Source of the DNA: Actinomycetes bacterium
GTDB taxonomy: Bacteria > Actinomycetota > Acidimicrobiia > Acidimicrobiales > Ilumatobacteraceae
DNA length: 64,000 bases
Direction: 5' to 3'
Assembly: GCA_029782355.1 (NCBI GenBank)
Contig: JAKOUY010000016.1
Span: 744,001-808,000, forward strand
This document shows, piece by piece, positions 42,432-51,158 of the stretch. A program made the position numbers and the translations under genes. Positions within the stretch are counted from its first letter, which is position 1; every line of letters starts with the position of its first letter. The notes beneath the pieces were generated by a model that ran no database searches, had not been told where the DNA came from, and was given only the letters and a program-made list of their open reading frames with translations.

Positions 42432-43274
42432 ATGGGGAACACCGTACGCGCCGCACTGCTGCAGACCGACTGGCCGGGGACCAAGGAGGCGATGCTCGAC
42501 AAGCACGAGCAGGCCGTCCACGACGCCGCCAAGCAGGGAGCCCAGGTGATGTGCTTCCAGGAGCTGTTCTACGGCCCGTACTTCTGCCAGGTCCAGGAGC
42601 CGGAGTACTACGCCTACACCGAGCAGATCCCCGACGGGCCCACCACCCAGCGCTTCCAGGCCATCGCCAAGGAGACCGGCATGGTGCTGGTGCTGCCGAT
42701 GTACGAGCAGGTCCAGGCCGGGCTGTACTACAACACCGCGGCGGTGATCGACGCCGACGGGCGCTACCTGGGCAAGTACCGCAAGCAGCACATCCCCCAG
42801 ACCAAGGGGTTCTGGGAGAAGTACTACTTCACGCCGGGCACCGGAGGGTACCCGGTGTTCCAGACCGCGGTCGGCAAGGTCGGGGTGTACATCTGCTACG
42901 ACCGCCACTTCCCCGAGGGCTGGCGGGCGCTCGGGTTGAACGGGGCCGAGCTGGTGTTCAACCCGTCGGCCACGAGCCGCGGCCTCTCCGAGTACCTGTG
43001 GCGGCTCGAGCAGCCGGCCGCCGCCGTTGCCAACATCTACTACGTCGGGGCCATCAACCGGGTGGGCATCGAGGAGCTCGGTGACAACGACTTCTACGGG
43101 CAGAGCTACTTCGTCGACCCGGAGGGCAAGTTCGTCGGCGAGGTCGGCGACCCGCATCAGCCGGAGCTGATCGTGCGCGATCTGGACATGGACAAGATCA
43201 AGCTGGTGCGCGACCGTTGGGCGTTCTACCGCGATCGCCGCCCGGACGCCTACGCCGAGCTCGTCGCCCGCTGA
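42432..43274 (+). CDS. Nitrilase-superfamily amidase, beta-ureidopropionase / N-carbamoylputrescine amidase type
   Basis: A 280-residue carbon-nitrogen hydrolase with the full catalytic triad: E44 (FQELFYG), K118 (YRKQHIP) and C155 (YICYDRHFPEGWR). The family hydrolyses N-carbamoyl compounds to amine, CO2 and ammonia. Lying directly before dihydropyrimidinase, it most likely acts on N-carbamoyl-beta-alanine or N-carbamoyl-beta-aminoisobutyrate, the third step of reductive pyrimidine breakdown. ATG 42432 follows the -10 by 7 nt; the frame open to 40914 is a shadow of mocR. Confidence 0.9.
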   Translation: MGNTVRAALLQTDWPGTKEAMLDKHEQAVHDAAKQGAQVMCFQELFYGPYFCQVQEPEYYAYTEQIPDGPTTQRFQAIAKETGMVLVLPMYEQVQAGLYYNTAAVIDADGRYLGKYRKQHIPQTKGFWEKYYFTPGTGGYPVFQTAVGKVGVYICYDRHFPEGWRALGLNGAELVFNPSATSRGLSEYLWRLEQPAAAVANIYYVGAINRVGIEELGDNDFYGQSYFVDPEGKFVGEVGDPHQPELIVRDLDMDKIKLVRDRWAFYRDRRPDAYAELVAR

Positions 43275-43302
43275 GCCCGTCACCCGACAAGGAGCCAACG
43301 CC

Positions 43303-44739
43303 ATGAGCACACTGATCACCAACGGCAAGGTCGTCTCCACCACGGGAGTCATCGCCCAGGACGTGCTGATCGACGGCGAGACCATCACCGCCCTCGGCGC
43401 CCCCGGATACTTCTCCGAGGAGGGCCACCAGGTCATCGACGCAACCGGCAAGTACGTCATCCCCGGCGGGATCGACGTGCACACCCACATGGAGATGCCC
43501 TTCGGTGGCACCGTGGCCAGCGACACCTTCGAGACCGGCACCCGCGCCGCGGCCTGGGGCGGGGTCACCACCATCGTCGACATGGCCGTGCAGAACACGG
43601 GCGGCAACGTCCAGGACCAGCTCGCCGCGTGGCACGACAAGGCCCGCGGCAAGTGCGCCATCGACTACGGCTTCCACCAGATCATCGGCGGGGTCGACGA
43701 GCAGTCGCTGAAGGACATGCAGTACCTGGTGCAGAACGAGGGGGTCACCAGTTTCAAGCTGTTCATGGCCTACCCGGGCGTGCTGTACAGCGACGACGGG
43801 CAGATCCTGCGGGCCATGCAGACCGCCGCCGAGTGCGGGGCGATGATCATGATGCACGCCGAGAACGGCATCGCCATCGACGTGCTGATCCAGCAGGCCG
43901 TGGCCCGCGGCGACACCGACCCGAAGTTCCACAGCTACACCCGTCCGTCGCCGCTGGAGGCCGAAGCCACCCACCGGGCCATCGTGCTCAGCCACGTGGC
44001 CGGCAACGTCCCGCTGTACATCGTGCACATGTCGGCCGGTGACGCGCTGAACGAGGTGGCTGCCGCCCGCCACCACGGCCGCAACGTGTTCGCCGAGACC
44101 TGCCCGCAGTACCTGTGGCTGACCTTGGAGGAGACGCTCGGCAAGCCCGGCTTCGAGGGGGCCAAATGGGTGTGCTCGACACCGGTGCGCAGCAAGGACC
44201 ACGACCCGGACTACATCGGCCAGATGGGCCACGGCCATCAGGCCGACCTGTGGAAGGGCCTGCGGATGAACGAGCTCGCGGTGGTGTCCACCGACCACTG
44301 CCCGTTCTGCTTCAAGGACCAAAAGGAGATGGGCCTCGGCAACTTCGCCAAGATTCCCAACGGCATCGGTGGCGTCGAGCACCGCATGGAGCTGATCTAC
44401 CAAGGGGTCGTGGCCGGCGAGCTGAGCCTGGAGCGCTGGGTCGAGACCTGCTCCACGACCCCGGCGCGGATGTTCGGCATGTACCCGAAGAAGGGCGTCA
44501 TCGCCCCGGGGAGCGACGCCGACGTCGTCGTCTGGGACCCGAACACGACGACGACGATCGGGATCCACGGCAAGCACCACATGAACATGGATCACTCGGC
44601 GTGGGAGGGGTGGGTCATCGACGGAAAGGTCGACACCGTCCTGTCCCGCGGCACGGTGCTGATCCGCAACGACCAGTACCTCGGGACCACGGGCCACGGG
44701 CAGTTCGTCCGTCGCGGCCTGTCCCAATACCTCGTCTAG
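43303..44739 (+). CDS. hydA: Dihydropyrimidinase (D-hydantoinase)
   Basis: A 478-residue cyclic amidohydrolase of normal length. Zinc ligands are H60 and H62 (DVHTH), the carbamylated lysine is K152 (TSFKLFMAYPG), and later ligands are in MMHAENG, IVHMSAGD and VVSTDHCPF. It opens the ring of dihydrouracil or dihydrothymine, or of hydantoins. Shine-Dalgarno AAGGAG at 43289-43294. It sits between the carbamoyl amidase and the semialdehyde dehydrogenase, so a pyrimidine role is favoured. Confidence 0.94.
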   Translation: MSTLITNGKVVSTTGVIAQDVLIDGETITALGAPGYFSEEGHQVIDATGKYVIPGGIDVHTHMEMPFGGTVASDTFETGTRAAAWGGVTTIVDMAVQNTGGNVQDQLAAWHDKARGKCAIDYGFHQIIGGVDEQSLKDMQYLVQNEGVTSFKLFMAYPGVLYSDDGQILRAMQTAAECGAMIMMHAENGIAIDVLIQQAVARGDTDPKFHSYTRPSPLEAEATHRAIVLSHVAGNVPLYIVHMSAGDALNEVAAARHHGRNVFAETCPQYLWLTLEETLGKPGFEGAKWVCSTPVRSKDHDPDYIGQMGHGHQADLWKGLRMNELAVVSTDHCPFCFKDQKEMGLGNFAKIPNGIGGVEHRMELIYQGVVAGELSLERWVETCSTTPARMFGMYPKKGVIAPGSDADVVVWDPNTTTTIGIHGKHHMNMDHSAWEGWVIDGKVDTVLSRGTVLIRNDQYLGTTGHGQFVRRGLSQYLV

Positions 44740-44752
44740 GAGCCCAGATCTC

Positions 44753-46237
44753 ATGAACCGCATCTCCCACTGGATCGACGGCCAGGTCGTCGCCGGCAGC
44801 GCCGGGCGCGCCGGCCGGGTGTGGAACCCGGCCACCGGGGAGCACGCCGCCGACGTCGACTTCGCCAGCGTCGAGGAGGTCGACCACGCCGTGGCGGTTG
44901 CCAAGGCGGCGTTCCCGGCGTGGCGAGCCACCAACCTGTCGCGCCGTGCCGAGGTGATGTTCCAGATGCGCGAGCTGGTGGCCGCCAACCGCAAGGAGAT
45001 CGCCTCCCTGCTGTCCGCCGAGCACGGCAAGGTGCTGGGCGACGCCCTCGGTGAGGTGGCCCGTGGCCTGGAGAACATCGAGTTCGCCTGCGGGATCCCC
45101 AACCTGCTGAAGGGCGGCTACAGCGAGCAGGCCTCGACGGGCATCGACGTCTACTCGATCAAGCAGCCGCTCGGCGTCGTGGCCGGCATCACCCCGTTCA
45201 ACTTCCCGGCGATGGTGCCGATGTGGATGTTCGCCAACGCCCTGGCCTGCGGCAACACGTTCGTGCTGAAGCCCAGCGAGAAGGACCCCTCGGCCAGCAT
45301 GTTCATCGCCGAGCTGCTCAAGCAGGCCGGCCTGCCGGACGGGTGCTTCAACGTCGTCCACGGCGACAAGGTGGCCGTCGACCGGCTGCTGGAGCACCCC
45401 GACGTGCAGGCCATCAGCTTCGTCGGGTCGACGCCGATCGCCAGGTACATCTACGAGACCGGCACGAAGAACGGCAAGCGGGTCCAGGCACTGGGCGGGG
45501 CCAAGAACCACATGCTGGTGCTCCCCGACGCCGACTTGGACATGGCCGCCGACGCCGCCGTCAGCGCGGCGTACGGTTCGGCTGGTGAGCGGTGCATGGC
45601 CATCAGCGTCGTCCTGGCCAGCGAGGGGATCGCCGACGCGCTGGTCGACAAGATCCGTGAGCGGATTCCGTCCATCAAGGTCGGCCCGGCCAGCGAGGAC
45701 GGCAACGAGATGGGTCCGCTGATCACCGGCGAGCACCGCGACAAGGTCGCCGGCTACCTGGCGGGAGCCGCCGGCGAGGGCGCCACCCTGGTGGTCGACG
45801 GGCGCGACGGCGCTCCCGCCGACGGCTTCTTCCTGAAGCCCAGCCTGATCGACCACGCCGCGCCCGGGATGCGTTGCTACGACGAGGAGATCTTCGGTCC
45901 GGTGCTCACCGTCACCCGGATCAGCGGCTACCAGGAGGGCGTCGACCTGATCAACGCCAACCAGTTCGGCAACGGCACGGCGATCTTCACCCGCGACGGG
46001 GGCGCCGCCCGCCAGTTCGAGTACGACATCCAGGTGGGCATGGTGGGCATCAACGTCCCCGTGCCGGTGCCGGTGAGCTACTACAGCTTCGGTGGCTGGA
46101 AGGCCAGCCTGTTCGGCGACACGCACATGTACGGTCCGGAGGGCGTCAACTTCTACACCCGGACCAAGGTGGTCACCCGGCGCTGGCCGGACCCGCGCAC
46201 CAGCACGATCGACCTCGGCTTCCCGCAGAACCGGTAA
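44753..46237 (+). CDS. mmsA: CoA-acylating methylmalonate-semialdehyde dehydrogenase
   Basis: A 494-residue aldehyde dehydrogenase of the MmsA/IolA type. The catalytic cysteine is C281 in GERCMAIS. The usual general-base glutamate is replaced in ALGGAKNHMLVLPDA, the hallmark of the CoA-dependent subgroup. It converts malonate or methylmalonate semialdehyde to acetyl- or propionyl-CoA, the end of beta-alanine and beta-aminoisobutyrate breakdown. AGGAG at 44738-44742 overlaps the hydA stop codon and serves as ribosome binding site. Confidence 0.94.
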   Translation: MNRISHWIDGQVVAGSAGRAGRVWNPATGEHAADVDFASVEEVDHAVAVAKAAFPAWRATNLSRRAEVMFQMRELVAANRKEIASLLSAEHGKVLGDALGEVARGLENIEFACGIPNLLKGGYSEQASTGIDVYSIKQPLGVVAGITPFNFPAMVPMWMFANALACGNTFVLKPSEKDPSASMFIAELLKQAGLPDGCFNVVHGDKVAVDRLLEHPDVQAISFVGSTPIARYIYETGTKNGKRVQALGGAKNHMLVLPDADLDMAADAAVSAAYGSAGERCMAISVVLASEGIADALVDKIRERIPSIKVGPASEDGNEMGPLITGEHRDKVAGYLAGAAGEGATLVVDGRDGAPADGFFLKPSLIDHAAPGMRCYDEEIFGPVLTVTRISGYQEGVDLINANQFGNGTAIFTRDGGAARQFEYDIQVGMVGINVPVPVPVSYYSFGGWKASLFGDTHMYGPEGVNFYTRTKVVTRRWPDPRTSTIDLGFPQNR

Positions 46238-46268
46238 GCAGCTCACGACACAGTTGGGGGGACACAAC

Positions 46269-47300
46269 ATGGACTTCGGAGTCGTCCTGCAGACCACGCC
46301 GCCCTCGCGGCGGGTCGTCGATCTGGCCAGGCGCGCCGAGAGCTACGGGTTCGGCTACGTGTGGACCTTCGACAGCCACATCCTGTGGCAGGAGCCCTAC
46401 GTCATCTACAGCCAGATCCTGGCCGAGACGCGCAACGTGATCGTCGGACCGATGGTGACCAACCCGGCCACCCGCGACTGGACGGTGACCGCCAGCGTCT
46501 ACGCCACGCTGAACGAGATGTACGGCAACCGCACGGTCTGCGGGATCGGCCGGGGTGACAGCGCGGTGCGGGTCACCAACGGGGCACCCACCACGCTGGC
46601 CACGCTGCGCGAGTCGATCCACGTGATCCGCGAGCTGGCCAACGGCCGCAGCGTCGACTACAAGGGCAGCGAGCTGCGGTTCCCGTGGGCGGCCAAGAGC
46701 AGCCTGGAGGTCTGGGTCGCCGCCTACGGCCCGAAAGCCCTGGCGCTCACCGGCCAGGTGGGCGACGGGTTCATCCTGCAGTTGGCCGACCTGTCGATCG
46801 CCGAGTGGACGATCGGGGCGGTGCGTGCCGCGGCCCAGGAGGCCGGGCGCAACCCCGACGACGTCACCATCTGCGTGGCCGCCCCGGCGTACGTCACCGA
46901 CGGCACCGAGGCCGGGCTGGCCCACGGGCGCGAGCAGTGCCGGTGGTTCGGTGGCATGGTCGGCAACCACGTGGCCGACATCGTCCAGCGCTACGGGTCG
47001 GACTCCGGCATGGTGCCCAAGGCTCTCACCGACTACATCACGGGCCGCACCGGCTACGACTACAACGAGCACGGCCAGGCCGGCAACACCCACACCGAGT
47101 TCGTCCCCGACGAGATCGTCGACCGCTTCTGCCTGGTCGGGCCGGCGGAGGTGCACGTCGAGCGGATCCAGGCGCTGAAGGCACTCGGTGTCGACCAGTT
47201 CAGCGTGTACCTCCAGCACGACGACAAGGACCACACCCTGGCCGTGTACGGCGAGAAGATCATCCCGGCAGTCGCCGAACACGTCCGAGCCAAGTCGTGA
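46269..47300 (+). CDS. LLM-class (F420-type) flavin-dependent oxidoreductase
   Basis: A 343-residue luciferase-like protein resembling F420-dependent reductases related to methylenetetrahydromethanopterin reductase. Features are MDFGVVLQTTPPSRRVVDLARRAE, GFGYVWTFDSHILW, VIVGPMVTNPATRDWTVTAS and TVCGIGRGDSAVRV. It has GGGGGG as ribosome binding site at 46257-46262. Its place inside a pyrimidine operon that lacks a dihydropyrimidine dehydrogenase makes it a candidate for a redox step on the pyrimidine ring or its product. Cofactor and substrate are inferred. The next gene overlaps by 4 bp. Confidence 0.88.
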   Translation: MDFGVVLQTTPPSRRVVDLARRAESYGFGYVWTFDSHILWQEPYVIYSQILAETRNVIVGPMVTNPATRDWTVTASVYATLNEMYGNRTVCGIGRGDSAVRVTNGAPTTLATLRESIHVIRELANGRSVDYKGSELRFPWAAKSSLEVWVAAYGPKALALTGQVGDGFILQLADLSIAEWTIGAVRAAAQEAGRNPDDVTICVAAPAYVTDGTEAGLAHGREQCRWFGGMVGNHVADIVQRYGSDSGMVPKALTDYITGRTGYDYNEHGQAGNTHTEFVPDEIVDRFCLVGPAEVHVERIQALKALGVDQFSVYLQHDDKDHTLAVYGEKIIPAVAEHVRAKS

Positions 47301-48184
47301 CCGAAGCGGTGACGGTGAAGCGCAGCGTCCGGCTGCGCCGGGCACTGATGTACCCGCTGAGCTTCGTCCTCGTCGCCTGCGCCTGGGAGCTGTACAAGTG
47401 GCTCGGCCCGCCCGCGGGCGGCAAGGTCCTGGGCATGCGCCTGCTGGCCCGGACCAACGATCGTGCCATGCCACACACGTGGAAGATGATCGAGCGCCTG
47501 GCTCACCCAGAGGTCCGCGGTCGGAGTGACGCCATCTGGCTGGTCGTCAGTCGGGCCACCTGGTACTCGTTCCGTGTTGCCCTCGCCGCGTTCGTCATCG
47601 GCGTGTTGCTCGGACTGGTGCTGGCGGTGGTGATGGTTCGCTTCAAGACGGCCGAACGGGCCTTGATGCCGTACCTGGCGATCTCCCAAACGGTCCCGAT
47701 CATCGTGCTGGCTCCGCTGTTGGCCACGCTGATCATCAACATCAACAAGGGCTTGGTCGACACCAAGTGGCTGCCGGTGATGGTGCTCGGGGTGTTCCTG
47801 GCGTTCTTCCCCGTCGCCGTCAGCGCGCTGAAGGGACTGCAGTCCACCAACGCCGCCTCGCTGGAGCTGATGGACAGCTACGCCGCCGGCTGGTGGAAGA
47901 CGCTGTTCAAGCTCCGTTTCCCGGCAGCGGTTCCGTACCTCACCCCGGCGCTGCGCCTGGCCGGAGCGTCGGCGGTGGTCGGCGTGGTCGTCGGCGAGAT
48001 CTCCACCGGGCTACGCACCGGTGTCGGCCGGCTGGTGCTGTCCTACGGGCAGGACGCCACCTCCGATCCGCCCAAGCTGTACACCGCCGTGTTCGGCGCC
48101 GCGGCCCTCGGCCTGGTCATGTCGGCGCTCGTCGTCGCGCTGGACAAGCTGTTGCGGCGCAACCTGCCCCCGGAGCCCGTCTGA
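47297..48184 (+). CDS. ABC transporter permease (NMT1/SsuC-like), first subunit
   Basis: A 295-residue permease starting at GTG 47297 (overlap GTGA). About six membrane helices are visible, with the EAA-type loop ELMDSYAAGWWKTLFKLRFPAAVPYLTPALRLAG. It resembles SsuC/ThiX-type permeases. With the second permease, the ATPase and the THI5-type binding protein it forms an importer, probably for a pyrimidine or ureide feeding the enzymes upstream. The frame open before 47297 is a shadow. Confidence 0.9.
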   Translation: MTEAVTVKRSVRLRRALMYPLSFVLVACAWELYKWLGPPAGGKVLGMRLLARTNDRAMPHTWKMIERLAHPEVRGRSDAIWLVVSRATWYSFRVALAAFVIGVLLGLVLAVVMVRFKTAERALMPYLAISQTVPIIVLAPLLATLIININKGLVDTKWLPVMVLGVFLAFFPVAVSALKGLQSTNAASLELMDSYAAGWWKTLFKLRFPAAVPYLTPALRLAGASAVVGVVVGEISTGLRTGVGRLVLSYGQDATSDPPKLYTAVFGAAALGLVMSALVVALDKLLRRNLPPEPV

Positions 48185-49014
48185 TGACCAAGAAGCCCGC
48201 CAGCCCGCCGGCCGACGACGCCGTCGTCGTCCGCGATCTGCTCAAGGTGTTCAACCGCGGCAAGCCGAACCAGGTCGACGCCCTGGTCGACGTGCAGCTC
48301 ACCGTGCGGCGTGGCGAGTTCGTCTCGCTGATCGGTCCGTCCGGGTGTGGCAAGAGCACCCTGCTGCGCCTGATCGCCGACCTGATCCAACCCACGCAGG
48401 GCTCCGTGATCGTCAACGGCAAGCCGGCGCATCAGGCCCGGCTCGACCAGGACTACGGGATGGCCTTCCAGCAGAGCGGCCTGTTCGAGTGGCGCACGGT
48501 GGCCCGCAACATCGAGCTGCCGTTGGAGTTGAAGGGCTGGGACAAGACCCGCCGCCGGGCGCGCAGCCGGGAGATGCTGGAGCTGGTGAAGTTGCCCGAC
48601 TTCGCCGGGCACATGCCCTGGCAGCTCTCGGGCGGCATGCAGCAGCGCGTCGCCATCGCCCGGGCCCTCGCCGCCCATCCGCCGCTGCTGTTGATGGACG
48701 AGCCGTTCGGCGCGCTGGACGAGATGACCCGTGAGCACATGCAGGCCGAGCTGCTGCGGATCTGCAGCGAGACCGGTACCACCGTGGTCTTCGTCACCCA
48801 CTCGATCCCCGAGGCGGTGTACCTCGCCGATCGGGTGGTCGTGATGTCCCCTCGGCCGGGCCGGATCACCCGGATCGTCGAGGTCGGGATGGGTCGCGAC
48901 CGCACCGAGCTGACCCGCGAGGCGACCGACTTCTTCGACCGGGTCACCGACGTCCGCGAGGCACTGCGCGGCGCCGAGCTCGGCGCTCAGGCGCGGGGGA
49001 TCGAGGACCGGTGA
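48184..49014 (+). CDS. ABC transporter ATP-binding protein (SsuB/ThiZ-like)
   Basis: A 276-residue ATPase. Walker A GPSGCGKST, Q-loop FQQSGLFEWRTV, signature LSGGMQQR, Walker B LLLMDEPFGALD and switch FVTHS are all intact. The FGALDEMTRE pattern belongs to the nitrate/sulfonate/thiamine-pyrimidine group of importers. ATG 48184 shares its first base with the last base of the preceding stop; the second permease follows with a GTGA overlap. Confidence 0.92.
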   Translation: MTKKPASPPADDAVVVRDLLKVFNRGKPNQVDALVDVQLTVRRGEFVSLIGPSGCGKSTLLRLIADLIQPTQGSVIVNGKPAHQARLDQDYGMAFQQSGLFEWRTVARNIELPLELKGWDKTRRRARSREMLELVKLPDFAGHMPWQLSGGMQQRVAIARALAAHPPLLLMDEPFGALDEMTREHMQAELLRICSETGTTVVFVTHSIPEAVYLADRVVVMSPRPGRITRIVEVGMGRDRTELTREATDFFDRVTDVREALRGAELGAQARGIEDR

Positions 49015-49820
49015 GCACCCCGGACGCCGCGCCGGGTGGCGTGGCTCGCGTCCGCCGCCAGGTGGGTCTGGCGTTGCCGCCGGTGGCGCTGGGCGTGGCA
49101 TTCGTGGCCGCCTGGCAGGCCTGGGTCACGGTCCGAGACATCCAGCCCTTCGTCATCCCCGCGCCGAGCAAGATCTGGCAGTCGTTCACCAGCGACTTCG
49201 GTCTGGTGCGGGCCGCCTCGGTGGTCACCGGCACGAATGCGTTGATCGGCCTGCTGATCGGCTCGCTGCTCGGATTCGCCGTCGCCGTCGTCACCAACCG
49301 CTTCGCCCTGGTCAGCGAGGTGGTCAATCCGCTCGCCGTCACGGTGGCAGCCATCCCGGCGGTGGTCATCGTCGGGGTCCTGAACAACATGTATGCGCTG
49401 GACAGCCAGGTGGCCCGGCGGATCATGACCACCATCGCCGTGTTCTTCGTGGTCTTCGTCCAGGTCTCCAAGGGTCTCCGGCAGAACAATCCGACGCACC
49501 TCGAGCTGATGCGCAGCTACGCCGCGTCGCCCCGCCAGGTGCTCACCAAGGTCCGCCTGCCGAATGCGCTCTCGTACTTCTTCACCGGTGTTCGCACGGC
49601 GGCCCCGCTGGCGCTGATCATCTCGCTGGTTTCGGAGTACTTCGGCGGCCCGCAGAACGGGCTCGGGACCAAGATCGCCAGCACCCTCTCCGGGTCGAAC
49701 AAGGCCCTCGGCTTCGCCTACGTGTTGGGCGGGTCGATCGTCGGGCTGCTGTTCTATCTCGGGTCTAGTCTCCTGGAGTACGTCGCCGTGCCGTGGCAAC
49801 GGCGCCGTGAGTCCAGGTGA
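49011..49820 (+). CDS. ABC transporter permease, second subunit
   Basis: A 269-residue permease with about six helices and the coupling loop ELMRSYAASPRQVLTKVRLPNALSYFFTGVRTAAPLA. It is similar to, but clearly different from, the first permease, so the transmembrane part is probably a heterodimer. It starts at GTG 49011 inside the ATPase stop. Confidence 0.9.
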   Translation: MSTPDAAPGGVARVRRQVGLALPPVALGVAFVAAWQAWVTVRDIQPFVIPAPSKIWQSFTSDFGLVRAASVVTGTNALIGLLIGSLLGFAVAVVTNRFALVSEVVNPLAVTVAAIPAVVIVGVLNNMYALDSQVARRIMTTIAVFFVVFVQVSKGLRQNNPTHLELMRSYAASPRQVLTKVRLPNALSYFFTGVRTAAPLALIISLVSEYFGGPQNGLGTKIASTLSGSNKALGFAYVLGGSIVGLLFYLGSSLLEYVAVPWQRRRESR

Positions 49821-49852
49821 ACCACACCACCACCATCAAAGGGGAGCAACAC

Positions 49853-51070
49853 ATGCGTACACGAGCGGTCAAGACGCTCAGCGTCGCGGGACTGAGCGGG
49901 CTGCTTGCAGTCGCCGCATTCGGGACCGCCTCGGCCACCACACCGCCGACCACGCCGGCGGCGGGCACCATGGGTGCCATGGGGACGCCGGCCGCGGGCG
50001 GGCTGAAGGTCGACGTCAGCAAGTGCACCGCGCCCAGCGGCGCCAAGGTCAAGCTGCAGCTGCAGTGGAAGGCACAGTCGCAGTTCGCCGGCTACTACGC
50101 CGCGGTCGACCAGGGCTTCTACAAGGACGCCGGGCTCGACGTGCAGATCATCGAGGCCGGCGCCGACACCAAGCCCCAGCAAGTCCTCGCCAGCGGAGCC
50201 GTCGACTTCGCCATCAGCTGGGTGCCCAAGGCCCTCGCCGAGCGCGAGGCCGGGGCCAAGGTGACCGACATCGCCCAGATCTTCCGGCGCTCCGGCACGC
50301 TGCAGGTCAGCTTCAAGGACAAGAACATCACCTCCTCGAAGGACTTCAAGGGCAAGAAGATCGGCAACTGGGGCTTCGGCAACGAGTACGAGATCTTCGC
50401 CGCCCTGTCGAAGGACGGGCTCGATCCCGCCAAGGACGTCCAGCTGATCGGCCAGCAGTTCGACATGAACGGCTTGCTCAGCGGTGAGATCGATGCCGCC
50501 GAGGCGATGACCTACAACGAGTACGCCCAGGTGCTGGAGGCCAAGAACCCGGCCACCGGCAAGCTCTACACCCCGGACGAGCTCAACGTCGTGTCCTACG
50601 AGTCCGAGGGCGTCGGCATGTTGCAGGACGCCATCTGGGCCGACCAGGCCAAGCTGTCCGACCCGGCGTACTGCGGCGAGGCCATCGCCTTCGTCAAGGC
50701 CAGCATCCAGGGGTGGGCGTTCTGCCGGGACAACCCGGAGAAGTGCCGCGACATCGTGTCGGCCGCGGGCTCGACCTGGGGCAAGGGTCATGAGCTGTGG
50801 ATGATGAACGAGATCAACAAGCTGATCTGGCCGGCCGCCACCGGCGGCGTCGGCACCATCGAGCAGGAGGCCTGGGACCGCACTGTGGCCACCGCCACGG
50901 GGACCAAGAACCTCGACGGCAAGACCGTGCTGACCAAGGCTCCGGACGCCGAGTCGTACACCAACGACATCGTCACCGAGGCGCTCAAGCAGGCCAAGGC
51001 CGCGGGCGTCGACGTCGACGGCGCCGGGTTCACGCCGGCCACCGTCGAGCTGCAGGAGGGCGGCGCCTGA
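49853..51070 (+). CDS. THI5/NMT1-type substrate-binding protein of ABC importer
   Basis: A 405-residue exported protein. The signal peptide (residues 1-29, cut after ASA) is followed by a Thr/Pro/Gly-rich linker. The binding domain has KLQLQWKAQSQFAGYYAAVDQGFYKDAGLDVQIIEAG, the pattern of THI5/NMT1 proteins such as ThiY that bind pyrimidine compounds. This supports pyrimidine-type ligands. ATG 49853 follows the ribosome binding site GGGGAG by 8 nt; the upstream ATG 49817 would spoil the signal peptide. Confidence 0.92.
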   Translation: MRTRAVKTLSVAGLSGLLAVAAFGTASATTPPTTPAAGTMGAMGTPAAGGLKVDVSKCTAPSGAKVKLQLQWKAQSQFAGYYAAVDQGFYKDAGLDVQIIEAGADTKPQQVLASGAVDFAISWVPKALAEREAGAKVTDIAQIFRRSGTLQVSFKDKNITSSKDFKGKKIGNWGFGNEYEIFAALSKDGLDPAKDVQLIGQQFDMNGLLSGEIDAAEAMTYNEYAQVLEAKNPATGKLYTPDELNVVSYESEGVGMLQDAIWADQAKLSDPAYCGEAIAFVKASIQGWAFCRDNPEKCRDIVSAAGSTWGKGHELWMMNEINKLIWPAATGGVGTIEQEAWDRTVATATGTKNLDGKTVLTKAPDAESYTNDIVTEALKQAKAAGVDVDGAGFTPATVELQEGGA

Positions 51071-51100
51071 CCGACGGCTGATCCCAGCCGATCACTGCCG

Positions 51101-51136
51101 CCAGGGGCGGGGCCGCACGAGCGGCCCCGCCCCTGG
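51101..51136 (+). terminator. Strong hairpin ending the pyrimidine operon
   Basis: A perfect 16-bp stem: CCAGGGGCGGGGCCGC, loop ACGA, GCGGCCCCGCCCCTGG. It starts 31 bp after the binding-protein stop. No T-run follows, which is common for terminators in high-GC genomes. Confidence 0.8.
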
Positions 51137-51158
51137 TGCGTCATGCCAGACTTCGGCG

